Below the pieces are notes generated by a model. It worked only from the letters and a program-made list of their open reading frames with translations. It was not told the origin of the DNA and made no database searches. A stretch of DNA of 63,628 nucleotides, taken from assembly GCA_002224055.1 (NCBI GenBank), contig AZLU01000017.1, forward strand, positions 1-63,628, written 5' to 3'. The position numbers and the translations under genes were made by a program. This document shows positions 49,570-61,458 of this stretch, piece after piece (the first letter of the stretch is position 1; the number at the start of each line of letters is the position of its first letter). The DNA comes from Pezizomycotina sp. ARF18 (taxonomy: Eukaryota; Ascomycota).

Positions 49570-49830
49570 AACAGGAGGTCCAGCCGAGCAAGCGACCGTG
49601 GGGCTCTAATTGTTAAGCTTACCACTAGCTGGCTTCTAATAGGCCGCCGGGGAAGGGGGGCGTTGGAGGTGCCTGGCTGTCAAGCTTAAGCTTTATCCAG
49701 GGGGTCAAGGTGGCGGGTGGTCGCCAAATCTTGGTTGCCAATCTGAAGAACAGTCCCCCGAAATCAGGGAACAACTACCCCGGCCATGGCGACTTGCCCC
49801 TGGTCATTTAACCGGATACATTCCGCTACT
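49570..49830. other. GC-rich non-coding island
   Basis: About 260 bases with clearly higher GC and G-rich runs than the flanking AT-rich DNA. No frame gives a recognisable protein. It contains a hairpin with CCTGG/CCAGG arms around an AAGCTTAAGCTT palindrome near 49672-49702. It could be a structured RNA gene, a decayed mobile element or foreign sequence. Confidence 0.4.
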
Positions 49831-50467
49831 ACGCTGACACGATAATGTTTTAATAAAAATAACACTTGGATCGATCAATTCTGCAGTTATATCTATATTA
49901 TATATATAAACGGGAATTTGAGATCTCGGATATAACCAGTGGATAAGATTTATTACTGAAAGCAAGCTGGAGCGAGCCTATATGAAATCTCAAGCCTCAT
50001 TCCAGTCGCGCTATTGAAATGTTCTATACTTTAACTTGACTGCCATTACCGCTCCTATATTTATTTTTCACTAACAACTCGTTAGTTCAAGAAAGAGGAA
50101 GATATATATATATATAATAATATAACTAACAGCTCAACGACAATCGCAGATTTGAACCAGTCAAACTTCGTCAAGATGCAAAAAAGCGTCTGCAGACAAG
50201 TAGCTGCACGCTCTTGCACGGTCTCACCCTTCGGACGTCCGCCGTTTTGTCGGTCTCTTAACCAGATTTAAAAAGAACAGCCTTCTAGATGTCATCTTCA
50301 TCCTATCTTCCAATATTCCTGTTGAGCCTGCCTTTTCAGAGCAGCGAAGGTAATAGAGGTTCTAATTTCTTTATCTTTGCAGAGCTTTGCTATCAACCTG
50401 TGTATAATGAGCTCTCTGTATTCCCCAGCTTCCTTTCGGTTGCAATTGCAGACCGTACCATCTTTAG

Positions 50468-50522
50468 CCAATCAGAAACCTTGTATATGTCGATTACCTT
50501 TTACTCCGCCTACGGTATAAAT
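50468..50522 (+). promoter_or_regulatory. CCAAT box and TATAAAT element upstream of ISA1
   Basis: CCAAT at 50468-50472 and TATAAAT at 50516-50522, about 485 bases before the ISA1 start codon, same orientation. The motifs are seen; function is inferred. Confidence 0.35.
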
Positions 50523-51006
50523 CGGTAAAGCAATTCCGAACTTGCTTTTTTACTACTAGGCGAATGACGTTCCCTGCACACAAATTGAAAAGCTTTCCCT
50601 CACACTGGTTCTCTCTTTTTTTTTCTGCCCACCGGATTAAATTACTAATTCTCTCTTCCTCTTCCTCTTCAGCTGCAAGGGCAAATTACTAAAATGCACA
50701 CTCAGCTATAAAAATTTTATTATACAAGTAAAATGGCATGACAATCCCCCCTTATAGAACTCTTTAGTATAGTTTCCTTTTCTTTCTTCCCTTAATATCC
50801 TCCGCGGAATTCTTCTGCAACACCCTTTTTAGATCGTCAGTCTTCCCTCCCCTGGAACGCCTTCCAAGGATTTCACGACTCTCCTTCGATACCTCACAAT
50901 ACTACTTCTCCTTCGCTTTGGTAGTTTTAGCGATCCACCATTTCTCCCCTGCGAAAGCCACCCCCAACCTAGCCTACTCTTCAAATCACATACGCTGATC
51001 AGCACG

Positions 51007-51901
51007 ATGTCCCAACTCGTTCGCCCTCTATCGTCCGCCTCGCGACGGCTAGCACTACAACTACTATCGCCGACACCACCACAGCACCAATGTCTCTTCC
51101 TACTACCACGGACGACCACCGGCGCCAGCTCCAGCTCGAGCTCAGGATTCTCCCGCCGCTACATGCAGACCGTAACGCCGCACCGGCCAGATTCGCTCGA
51201 CATCCCCCACCGGCAGCTTCCGCGGAACAAGAACGCGCCGAGGAACGAACTCCTCGGCGGGCCGCAGGTTGCCCCTCAACAGCCCTTTACACCTCCTCCA
51301 TCGCCTCCCTCGCCTTCTACTACCTCTTCTACGTCCTCGTCCTCACTGTCAACAGCCGCCACATCACCTTCTACCTCCACCCAACTACACGCCGCCTCCG
51401 TAAGCTCGCAGTCATCAGCGACATCGACGTCGCAATCCTCCACACCTAGACAATTCAAGCTACGGCCCGGAAGGCCGCGATAACGCTGACGCCCGTCGCC
51501 GTTGAACATTTAAAGGACCTCCTCTCGCAGCCGGAACCGAAGCTGATCCGCATCGGCGTTAAGAACCGGGGCTGTTCCGCCTAGCGTACCACCTAGAATA
51601 CGTCGAAAAGCCCGGCCGGTTCGATGAGGAAGTAGTGCAGGACGGCGTGAAGGTGCTGATAGATTCGAAGGCGCTGTTCAGTATTATTGGCAGCGAGATG
51701 GACTGGAGCGAGGATAAGCTGAGCGCAAGGTTCGTGTTCAAGAACCGAATATAAGTGAGTAATTTTCTCTTTCTATATTCCCCTCTTCTTCTTTTCCCTT
51801 CCGATTGATGAATGGTTTGGGTTTATTATTTTCGCTAACCCATGTCTTTTTGTTTTTCAAAAGAGGAGCAATGCGGTTGCGGCGAATCGTTCATGGTGTA
51901 A
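51007..51901 (+). CDS. ISA1: Mitochondrial A-type Fe-S assembly protein Isa1
   Basis: Role (known): Isa1 works with Isa2 and Iba57 to make 4Fe-4S clusters in mitochondria. Seen: ATG at 51007 with a presequence (MSQLVRPLSSASRRLALQLL), a long Ser/Thr/Pro-rich linker that is low-complexity and of doubtful length, then the A-type core: ITLTPVAVEHLKDLLSQPEP, LIRIGVKNRGCSG with LAYHLEYVEKPGRFDEEVVQ, DGVKVLIDSKALFSIIGSEM and LSARFVFKN. A last exon after an intron at about 51754-51864 reads EEQCGCGESFMV with the stop at 51899-51901. The three cluster-binding cysteines are all present (GCSG and CGCG). Breaks lie near 51475, 51575 and 51747, each consistent with one lost base. Confidence 0.95.
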
Positions 51902-52906
51902 CAATACGCACTTTTCCCAGTCTTTTTTCGTTTTTTTGCATATATGATAAAATGGTACAGTATGTAAGCATAACAATTTTTCTCTCGTGCTTCTGAGGTT
52001 GCCCTCATTAGCCTACATTTTCGCTTATCTCGCGCTTTCCTACAGCTTTGCGATAGCTTCTGTACGAGCAAATTTGCTTTTCTTTAGGCGTGCATAGCTC
52101 TTCCTTCCCTCCTCCCTTGAGGTAAAGAAGAAACACAAAATCAGACAGTTGTTTCTGTTCTCGATATTTCATTCTCCTCTCTCATCTTCTGCATATAGAA
52201 ACAATTTTTCCTTCGAAGTATATATATGGTGTTTAGGACGGTTTATCTCATCTTTTTCATTTGTAAAGGACGATATTTTTCGTATAATAATTATTCAAAT
52301 TTTGAAAGTATCTGCCTCTTTGATACTATATGAGCTTCATAGCGGACCACATGCATTCTTCATCTTCACACGTGTAAAATACAAGCAGTTCGTGATGTTT
52401 TAAGAGTGGAATTGACATCCGCCGTATCTCAATGTTTCGTTCAGAGAAAGAGGGATATATCCCCTGAAGTTTAGCTCCACGCCACAATAGTAATATTCTT
52501 TCTTTGCGGAAAGAAAATGGTCTATGTGTACCTTTTTCTAAGCTATATTCTTGAATGTGCCTACCTCTCTTGAACGTAGTAATTTATATATACAGTGCCC
52601 CGCCGTTGCTTTTTTTATTTCATATCTAACAAATGAATATATACATACCCCAACCAACAAGATGACGATTATCATGAAAAGAATGAAAAGGCGAAATGGA
52701 ACAGGTGAGACGAGAGATACATCTAGTGTACAAGAAAAATTGAATGAGCCGAACATTCACGACCGCCATATCCAGTTTATTACACGAGAAGGAAAAAAGG
52801 TTCGTGGGTAGTGAAAGGATTCGTGTGTCCGAGATATGTATAATGGGTTCAAGTTAAGTCGAACGTACCCCTGCCGCTCCGGAAAGATTCGTTTCCGCTT
52901 AAGCTT
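51902..52906. other. Convergent 3' region ISA1/TIM13
   Basis: Tail-to-tail AT-rich spacer. The 86-codon open frame at 52551-52811 on the plus strand has no family resemblance. No gene seen. Confidence 0.45.
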
Positions 52907-53579
52907 TTAGATGGTACCGCCCGCCGTCTTCGCCTTCTCGACGTACTGCCGTGATACCAGGTTCCAGCTGTTTATGTACTTCTCCATGCACTTCGTCAGG
53001 CATTGCTATAAATCCCCACCGACTTTATGTTAGCAAAGCCTTTCCTTTCCGCCGGATAGTCGTAACGGTAATATATTGTAAAGCAGTTGGAAAGAGAGGG
53101 GGGGGGGGGTTTCAATTTACCTCCTCGCCCGAAGATAACGACGTACCCGGCTTCGGCACGCATTTTTCGAAGCAATTTAGCGTTACTTTCTACACATAGC
53201 GAACTCAGTTGTCAGTTTGAACGACGTGTAATATAGCGGGATAGAAATTTGAAAGAAAGGGAGGCAAATGGAGAAATGCGCACCTCGATGAGGAGACGGG
53301 CTTGGTTCATTGCGTTTTGTTGCCGGACCTGTCGTAGTTTTTCAAAAAGGTATTAATACGCATTTAAACAAGAAGTAGGACCGTTATAAGAAACTTCTTT
53401 GAAAGGTCCTAAGTCGTCGGCACTCGTCCTTGAAAAGCTTCTGCGATCCTTCGAGTATCGAATCTATCTTTTTTTTTTTTTTTTTTCGAGTCGCCATCCT
53501 AGGATACCTCTCATACCTCGTCCATGAGCATGTCCTTCTTGGACGTGCTTGAGCTTCTTCCCATACCGAAACTATCCAT
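52907..53579 (-). CDS. TIM13: Small Tim chaperone Tim13, intact
   Basis: Role (known): Tim13 forms a hexamer with Tim8 in the intermembrane space and escorts hydrophobic precursors to TIM22/TIM23. Four exons join in phase on the minus strand: 53517-53579, 53284-53328, 53121-53189 and 52907-53005, giving 91 residues. The protein starts MDSFGMGRSSSTSKKDMLMD, then EVRQQNAMNQARLLIE, and contains the twin CX3C motif CFEKC and CLTKC separated by fourteen residues (VPKPGTSLSSGEEQ), as expected for Tim13. It continues MEKYINSWNLVSRQYVEKAK and ends GGTI. No frame breaks. A 12-G run at 53098-53109 lies in the intron just downstream of the third exon. It is divergent from RPL39 with 476 bases between start codons. 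Confidence 0.96.
53098..53109. repeat. G12 run in a TIM13 intron
   Basis: Twelve consecutive G on the plus strand, close to the 5' splice site of the third TIM13 intron. The run could form a G-quadruplex only between molecules or with nearby G runs. Confidence 0.8.
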
Positions 53580-54055
53580 TTTTACTGTTCTTGAGAAGAT
53601 CGCTTCGTAGGAGGTAGGCGATGAAGATTTTATGCGATGGGGGAGAGGGGGGTAATCTGGCAATTATTGAGGCTTTCCAGGACAATCCGTCGGCGTCGGT
53701 GAAGTTGTGTCTGAAAGCTGTGCAAGCTGGTTGGTTGTTTCCGCAAGCTGCGAAAAAACGTAATGCCGCAAATTTTTGCTTTCCTTTGAATTTCTCTAAG
53801 CGCGTACCTTTTGCGGCTAAAAGATTTTCCGCTCATACCTCGCGTCTGTTGCGCTAACGGGTAAGTTTAGCTTGATAGGGTTCTTGCCCTGCCCTGCCTA
53901 CGTTAACCAAACCACACAAAAAAATTCCCCCCATCCAAAAATTTTCTCAAACCACCCCAAGATCAAGCAAAAGAACAACCGATAACAAACACATCAAAGA
54001 ACCCCAACAACAACAACAGTAACCAAAGTCCTCATCGACATACATACGTTTAACA
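53580..54055. other. Bidirectional promoter TIM13/RPL39
   Basis: Head-to-head spacer of 476 bases. A plus-strand open frame at 53621-53857 overlaps the TIM13 leader and lacks family features. CCCTGCCCTGCC near 53888 and AACCAAACCACAC-like sequence near 53907 could be ribosomal-protein promoter elements, unproven. Confidence 0.45.
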
Positions 54056-54486
54056 ATGCCTGTACGTACACATCACGAATAACATTCGACTTCTGTCTTG
54101 CGAGAGGGGGTAGAGGAGTGATAGAGAGAGATGGATAATGGCATGCTGACGGTTGTTGGATATATGAATTATAGTCCCAAAAATCCCTCCGAACCAAGAT
54201 CAAGCTCGCCAAAGCGCAGCGCCAGAACCGTCCTATCCCGCAATGGATCCGTCTCAGGACCGGAAACACGATCAGGTGCGCATAGATTTTGCCCTTTCAA
54301 CGTGTTTCAGGAACGGAAAAAGGAAATAGAGAGATAGTGGAATGCTGGAAGCTCTCGAAGAATAGAGGATGGGCGAAACCGCAAAGCGGGGATACTGTCG
54401 ATCGTGAATACTAACGACCTCGGTTATTTCTCTGCAGATACAACGCCAAACGCCGTCACTGGCGTAAGACCAGAATCGGAATCTAA
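54056..54486 (+). CDS. RPL39: 60S ribosomal protein eL39 (Rpl39), intact
   Basis: Role (known): eL39 is the smallest large-subunit protein and lines the nascent-peptide exit tunnel. Three exons join in phase: 54056-54061 (only ATG CCT), 54175-54275 and 54438-54486, totalling 156 nt for 51 residues, the exact family length. The protein reads [20 protein letters not shown], then [31 protein letters not shown]. The two-codon first exon separated from the body is typical of this gene in fungi. Introns are 113 and 162 nt. No frame breaks. Confidence 0.98.
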
Positions 54487-55974
54487 ACGAAACGACTTCA
54501 TCTCCTCCTTTTTCCACGTTCACAGTTTTCCAATTCCTTTTTTCCGATCACTCCGCGTCTTTTTCCTCACTCTTTCCTTTTCTCGACATAACGCTTTTTT
54601 CCGGGTTTCTTCTCTGTCACATTAGAATTATCTTAATTTAACGGGGCAAACACATCTTTTTTTCCGGGTCCATCTAATACATACACACGTCTTCTTTCTT
54701 CATCATGGGGTTCTTTCATCTGGGATATTTGCAACTTCTTTTGTTTTTTCTCTTCTTGATTTCGAGATGTGAGGGAGGTGGAATTTAGCGGTGTTGGAAG
54801 TGTATTACATTTTTTTCGAATAGGAGGGGTTTTTCTCGATGGGAATACTGGCGGTACTCGACAAACGGAACATCCGGCAGAAAGGGAAAGAATGCTTGTC
54901 TATATTCTTCATCACCAAATCACTTCTTTTATTTCGAAAAAAAATAATAATACAACGAAAACGTTATTTTCCATATTATCTTCAAACACCAGGTTAAAGA
55001 CATGCCGAGAACATTGAAGAATGAACGCAGAAAGGATTCGTGAAAAACAAGGGCAGGTCGGACATATCGCGAAAGCAATCTTTTCTACAACAGTGCTGAG
55101 ACTAAGAACCACCCATGGATTCCTCCATGCTAAGAACCTGCAGATTCCGATTTAATATCGTGCAACCAGGCTGATTCACAAAATGTGAAAATGGATGAAC
55201 ATGTGAAAGGTGCATATACTTCTAGATCCAAAACCCCTCCTCTTTAGTATGGTCTTGGATGTGCGGAGAGTGATACTTTGTGCACTTGGTCTAGCAAATT
55301 GAACTTAATTTTCTTAGTAACTCCCAGTAAAAAAGGGAATCAGGCACACCATCAGTGATCATTGATATGAGGTTTCCCGCAGGGCTATCATTACGTGTGG
55401 TAAGTGTATTATCGCGATAATGAGCTTCGAAGCAATCCACGATAAGGGAAGAAAAGATAGAGTAGTGCTTTTATCTTCAAAGCAAACAAGATATCTTTAC
55501 AGATACATATGCCTTTCAATATCTGCTTCTTATCTTTCTCCCTCTCTTCTTTGCTAAACCAAACAAACATCGTAGTCTCTATACGTATGGTGGGTGCATG
55601 AGTAGTTTTATCGACAATGTCCGATTAAACCATTTCTATTTCCTTTGTTTTCAAACATATCAAGCCATTATTATTATTATTTACAGCTAGAAGTTAGTTA
55701 CTTTGTCCTTGCTCCTCTCGTTATAGGAAATTTTCTCTTCTTCCTTAAACACGAAGACCTCTCTAAGGGGATATAGAGAATGTGATATCAGGACCACCAT
55801 AAAACGAAACAGCAGCAATAACCTAAGGGTTATATCCTTTAGCATCCCCATTTTACTTAAGATCGTTCCTTCCTTTATCCTTTGGTAACTTTCCTACAAA
55901 CACCACAAATATTTTTCAAAGAATTATTAAAAGTAAAGTATCTCTGAACTATGAGCAAAACAGAATGGAAAACC
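54487..55974. other. Intergenic downstream of RPL39
   Basis: No supported gene. AT-rich, with CT-rich blocks near 54500-54760 and short open frames without family features. Confidence 0.45.
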
Positions 55975-56904
55975 TCAAGAATGACCAATAAGCAAATGAG
56001 AAAGATATTCATAGTCGATCCCTTCTAGTTTCAATCGTCGCCTTCTTGGATACTCTTCAAGGGAAACCGGAGCTGACGGCCTAGCTTCGGCTTCCGTTGC
56101 CTCTTCGGCCTCATCTTCCTCGAACTGATTGTACCAACGGTCGAGATTGATCGGGTCCCATCCGACATCAACCTCCACTCGGTCCAAGGGCGCTGATCTC
56201 CGGGGATGCCCTTGACGAGAAGCCTGTAGGTACGAGCGAGCCACTTCTTGTCCTTCATCTGGCCGCGTGTCGTCTTGCACCAGAGCTCTTCAGCTTCGGC
56301 CCACTTCTCTTCCCCCAAGCGGTACTTGAGGGTCTTGGTGATGTCCTTGTTGAACTCGAGTAGCTCCGCCATCTCGCCGGGACGGTCGACAAGCGGAACC
56401 TCCTGCTCGACGGAGACCATGCGGATCGGGATCCTGGTCTCGTGCCACTCCCTGGTGTCGTTGGGATCGGGGACGATCGTGTTGGCTTCGGTGATGGATT
56501 GTAGCACCCTTTGCTGTAACGGCTGAGCCTCCTGCGGACGTAATCGGGGTCGTGGATGTCGATTTCCGGAGTGCCCGATCCATCGCTAATGGCTGCGGAG
56601 TCCAGAGACGAGGCGCTCATGCTCCTAGGGAAACCGCTCTTGGTTTTGGGGCTGATGGGAGAGCGGATGACCAAGTCGGGAGGACTGTCGTACTCCTCAA
56701 AGATATTGATCTCCTTCGCAGGGACGTAAGCGTCGATAGGTTCGGTAGCCCGCTTCTCGGGAATCTTCATGGGACCTTTGGCCTTTTTATCAAGGACAAG
56801 CTGGCGATACCTTCTTGGACGACATCAGGGGCAATCCCTTCGGCTTGGTCCTTCGCCACTGGTTCGCCCACAATCTCCTGCTTATTTTCAACACTGTCGG
56901 ACAT
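55975..56904 (-). CDS. Conserved-looking fungal protein of unknown function
   Basis: I do not recognise a named domain. On the minus strand it starts at 56904 (MSDSVENKQEIVGEPVAKDQ) and continues almost unbroken: KRATEPIDAYVPAKEINIFE, PRSMSASSLDSAAISDG, GTPEIDIHDPDYVRRRL, a break, VLQSITEANTIVPDPNDTRE, WHETRIPIRMVSVEQEVPLV, LLEFNKDITKTLKYRLGEEK, WAEAEELWCKTTRGQMKDKK, WLARTYRLLVKGIPGDQR, a break, then VEVDVGWDPINLDRWYNQFE and an acidic tail ending YEYLSHLLIGHS. The central W/K/E-rich helical block suggests a conserved fold, and the N- and C-termini are acidic and probably disordered. About 300 residues when joined, with no signal peptide or membrane segment. It has a coherent composition and one start, so it is very likely a real gene. 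Confidence 0.7.
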
Positions 56905-58882
56905 TTTGGAAACAGTTGTTGCGTTCTAAAGATGTCTTCTATAGAAAGTATTCCAAAAAATCCAGAAATCGATCAAAAAATGGGTTAATGTAAGCAAATA
57001 TGAATTCATGAAAAAAAAAAAAAAAAAAAAAAAAAAGTGTGCATTACAGCAACCCGGCAGTTACAATAAAACACGAGAGAACTCGTAAATAGACGCAAAA
57101 GCAGCACAGATACTATATAAATACGAATGAAATACACTTCGAAAAAGCAAACTTAAGTGAGAAAATACCAGAAACTCAACAGACGGCAGTTATTACTGAC
57201 ATACCAGTACAATTAGGTATTCGATTTGCGCTCAATCTCTTTACTCTTTGGTGAAGTGGATCCCTTTAAAGAATTTGCCCTAGACGTAAATAATTTGGAA
57301 CCCTGTAAGTGTCTTACTTTCGAGCGTAGAAGAAGGGGAATGGGAAGTAATTTTTATTTTCTTTCTTTCTTCGCCTCTTTCTTCGACTAGAATATCGTAA
57401 GATGCAGTCACCTTTACTGGGTGGAAACTACCTGAAAAATATCGAGAAGATAGGGATGCACCAATTGAAGATCAAAAGAGGCCAATTGCCCTTCTTAGAT
57501 TTGGTGCAGGCCCAAGAAAAGTGACGATTTCAGGCCGTGGTAAAGAACTCGAATGAGGTTGAGAAGATAGTAAAAAGAAAAGAATATCCCGAAGCTCACC
57601 AGTTTATATTCAAACACTTCACCCCTCGTGGAACACTTCTTCGTTCCCTGAACGTTGATTGCTTAAAAAGAAAATCCTCTTCCTCCTCTCCCGGTAGTGT
57701 GACTGTGGCAATTCGATATACTCTAAAGTATAACTAATAAGAAGGGCGTGGGCAAGCTCCTAGGTAAATGGCGAGTATCAATTGCATTGGAATAATCGGA
57801 GAGGTCTTTTTTTTTTTTCTTTTTAGAACTTACCAGGATTATGCAGAGCTTCACAAGTCCACGAGACCTGATATCTTTCTTTTAGCAGCCGTCTACTACG
57901 GAGCTGTTATAGCTTGTAGAAGGAGGATAGATGTTTCGAGAATGAAGCGAAGGCTTGTAAACGCTTCATGGCTTCATTTATAGGGGGACCTTACCGTCGT
58001 GTTATCGGTGGAGGACTAGGTAGGATCAACAGATTGGATAAGAGAATGAAGTTGTTTCTCAACCCCTTTGCGATAGATCTTATTATATTTATTATTTATT
58101 ATTTATATGTATTATTATATTTTTTTTTTATTGTTCGTGTCTCCTTGGTTGGATGATTTGGGTAGTCGGCGTCACTGGGAAGCGTGTTCGATTATTTCAT
58201 AAATAATAAATAAAACATTGCTTATATATTTATTTATCTTTGACCCCCAGGGAGCTGTGTATACAACTCCTATTATTATTATATACAAGGGGAAGGTAAT
58301 AGACGACTTTAAAAGCGTTTAAAAAAAAGGGGACTTCGATATAGATGTATAAGAATATAACATAATAAATAGGAGAATTTTCCTTCTTTTCCCCTTGATA
58401 GCTTCCCCACATTCTCGCTTAGCTCTCTTTTGATTTTGATTTTGTCATCGGTTCTGGCGGGATTTCCAGAGCGGGATTAAGCGAAAAGAAAGATAAAAAG
58501 AGAGAGAACGGGCCAGTTTGAAATTGAACTGGAAAAAGTTTATATACAAGCAAGAATTGAGAAGAAGAAGCTTCGAAAGTTTCAGATATATTATTAAAAC
58601 AACAATAATAATAGATATCATGAGAAAACCATTTTAGTTCTCGTATAATGAGATGACCAAGGGATACTATACTAATAAATTTAATGAATGAGAAGAGGAA
58701 AAAAAAAATACTAAATATCTTAGAGCAAAAAAAAAAAAAAAAAAAAACTTTTATATCAAGGAAGGGGAGAACATAAGAGAAGTCGGCTGGGGATGGGGGG
58801 CAGGATAAGTTCTAATGACAGGTCTAGCTAGATCGAACTATGTACTACTACATCAAAATTCACCAGAAATAAACGAATGATG

Positions 58883-58916
<34 letters not shown>

Positions 58917-61458
58917 AATACGCATTGTCTATGCTATAAGACATTCCGAAGAAAAACACGCCGGGGTTTCTCAGGTCTGTTAAATGATATGATATTTTCT
59001 GGGGACAGAAGCCGTTGGCTGTCAGGTAAATTTACAGTGGTATGGACTTATATTTGTCTGTTGGAAAAGGAGATAGATAAAGTGCAGTAAAAAAAAAAAA
59101 AACTAAAAAATTATCCGGGCATATATATGAGTAGATTCGAACATTTAAACGCAGTAATTTGGACAGTCCGACATATTTAATCGATGTATGTATACATATA
59201 CCTGTATACATATATATATATATATCTTTAAAAAAAATGGCGGAAATGACATGGCGGAATGGATCTAAACATATCTAATATTACCATTGAAAACGTCGCA
59301 TACGTCTCGGACTCTTCTGTCTCGGAGGCTTAAAGGGTCCGAGACCGAGAAGATGCCGGACAAAAAGCAAGAAAGAGAAAGAGAAAGAAAAAAAAGAAAA
59401 GACTATCTTGTACGACATCTCAGCAATTTTGCAATTTTAGCATATTTGCGACGATAAAAGAAGCAGGTTTCGCCGAAAAGGCTTATATATCCGCAGTTCC
59501 GTTTGAAATTTTTTTTTTTTGCTGGGTATATATAGAGTATATATATAGATGCTCATGCGGAGGGGGGGGATATATTTTCCGGTTTAAGTATATTAGTTCT
59601 AGTATCGTACCATTCCGGCGTTGTGCTAAACAAGGGTATGAAACTTTCGCCCATGTAATAAAATATATATTCCCTTCCTCTATAATGGTTTGACCAAAAG
59701 CCACCGCAAGTAAAGAAGAAAAAAGAAGTAGCGCAATGAAGAAACGTATAAATCATTACCAAAATTTGCTCCAAACCGAGCACTTAGTAAGCGTCATCTC
59801 GCATCTATGAAGCATTAGGACTACTACACATGTAGTTTTAGGTATGACTTTATTCAATATCGCGTGTTTATTTATATATATATCCTTAAATATATTTGTT
59901 ATTTTTACTTATAGTTGAAGCTCCTTTAGCGGACGTGTATATAAGTATGTAAAGGATATTGATTGATATATATACTGATCTAAATCGAGCCCTAAAATGT
60001 AACGAACAAGTTTAGTAGACATAATAATACTGTGCCCTTAAGGTAATACTATACTTCCTTTCTTTGCGATGGTGGAGACAAAATCATTACTCATATCGTA
60101 TAAACTTATAACCCCCTTAAATAAGACATAATATCGAGACTATCTTCTACGTATAAAGCCTATATTGATAAATAGCTCCTCCGTTCATCTAGTATCACCC
60201 ATAAATAGGTGTAATGAGAAGTTGATAGAGTAACACTCGTTTAGAAGTAAGCTGGGAGAGACGATGTGGTTGTGATCTCCCCCTTCTCTGACTAGCCATA
60301 CCTCGAACTAAAATTATATTTTTCAAGCGTGGTCTATCGAAGGCCATTCTTGGTATGTATACAGGTTTATGATTCCAGCATCATTATCATTTTACAATCC
60401 TTTTTGTCGTTCCTATAGAATCAACAAGGCGAAGAGGGGCAGGCAGTCCGCAGACCCTATCAGGGAAGCGGTATGTGTCAGATAGAAGAGTACGGTGAGG
60501 TGAGGTGAGGAAGAGCTTGCAAGACTCTCAAGTTCTACAGTAATAACTTCTACTTGAACCTGAATGAGCAAAGCTCCGATTCTCTGGATGTTTTGAGAAG
60601 ATGAAATTATACCGATGTATATATTCTTGCTATGAAGTTTGGCTAATTTATAAATTATATCGAAAAAGCTCCCCTCCCATTCAATCGGCAACTGTGTCAA
60701 TGTTCAAGTTCACATGTTATCATATCCGAAGATAACTCACGATATTCATTTGTTCGAAATGGGAGCAAAGTTCTGTTCTGTTTAGAAAATAATATGCGTA
60801 TATTATCCACTTTTGTTTGAAAATTTGGTTTTTGCTATAGATTTTTTATTTTATTTTTTTTTTTTTAAAAAAAGGGGGGGGGGAAAGATTACATGTACAA
60901 AAGTGCCCCTAACTATATATATAAAAGAAAATGTGAAAAATGCCGTGACATGAAAAGAAAAAAACGCTCGATACGCCGACGTGAAAAACGGGGGGAAAAA
61001 AAAAGTAAAAACAGGAAAGGTTCTGAGGTAGAACCGAAGAAAAAAGATGGTGATTATAAGATAATATTACAGTCGCAAAAAGAAAAAACCCAAAAAAAAA
61101 AAAAAGATTGATCCCAATGTTATTTTTGTGAAGAAAAAGTCGCCCAAAGAAAAGTGAAAAAGGATACCAAAAAATCCAATCCAGAAAGCTCGCTTGTACC
61201 GTTGTTGCCCGACAAAAACAAATGAAAAGAAAATTGAATTAGAAAGGAGGGAAAATGCTGATTATAATAGTATACAATGTCGTCAAGAGCGGGTTATCCC
61301 CTTTTTGGGGGAATTTGTACAATGCTTGCCGTTTGGCAAATATGGGTTCCGTAAATTGCGTCCAAGAAATGGAGAAATGGTAAGCCAGCTGGGAAGTAGC
61401 TGTAGGTAAACGAGAACTGTGGCTACCTCGAGAGGTAGCTCAGTAGGCGGATTGTTCG
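56905..61458. other. AT-rich gene desert with many A runs
   Basis: A 4.5-kb stretch without a defensible gene. It is dense in TATATA and poly-A tracts (for example 57010-57035, 58725-58747, 58883-58914). Small open frames at 57537-57737 and 57768-57983 show no family features. A near-perfect hairpin with GCTACCTC/GAGGTAGC arms lies at 61421-61438. Confidence 0.45.
58883..58914. repeat. Poly-A run of 32
   Basis: Uninterrupted A run inside the AT-rich desert. Confidence 0.9.

Larger units (their letters stand above)
49045..51006. other. Spacer with a GC-rich island and ISA1 promoter
   Basis: No protein gene supported. A GC-rich, hairpin-bearing island occupies about 49570-49830. A short frame at 50176 (MQKSVCRQVAARSCTV, 31 codons) looks like a mitochondrial presequence but leads nowhere. 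A CCAAT box and TATAAAT element lie at 50468-50522, and the ISA1 leader follows. Confidence 0.4.

Noticed and set aside
50176-50271. 31-codon frame with a mitochondrial presequence look
   Set aside because: Too short, followed by a stop, and no downstream exon continues it. Noted only as a possible leader or remnant.
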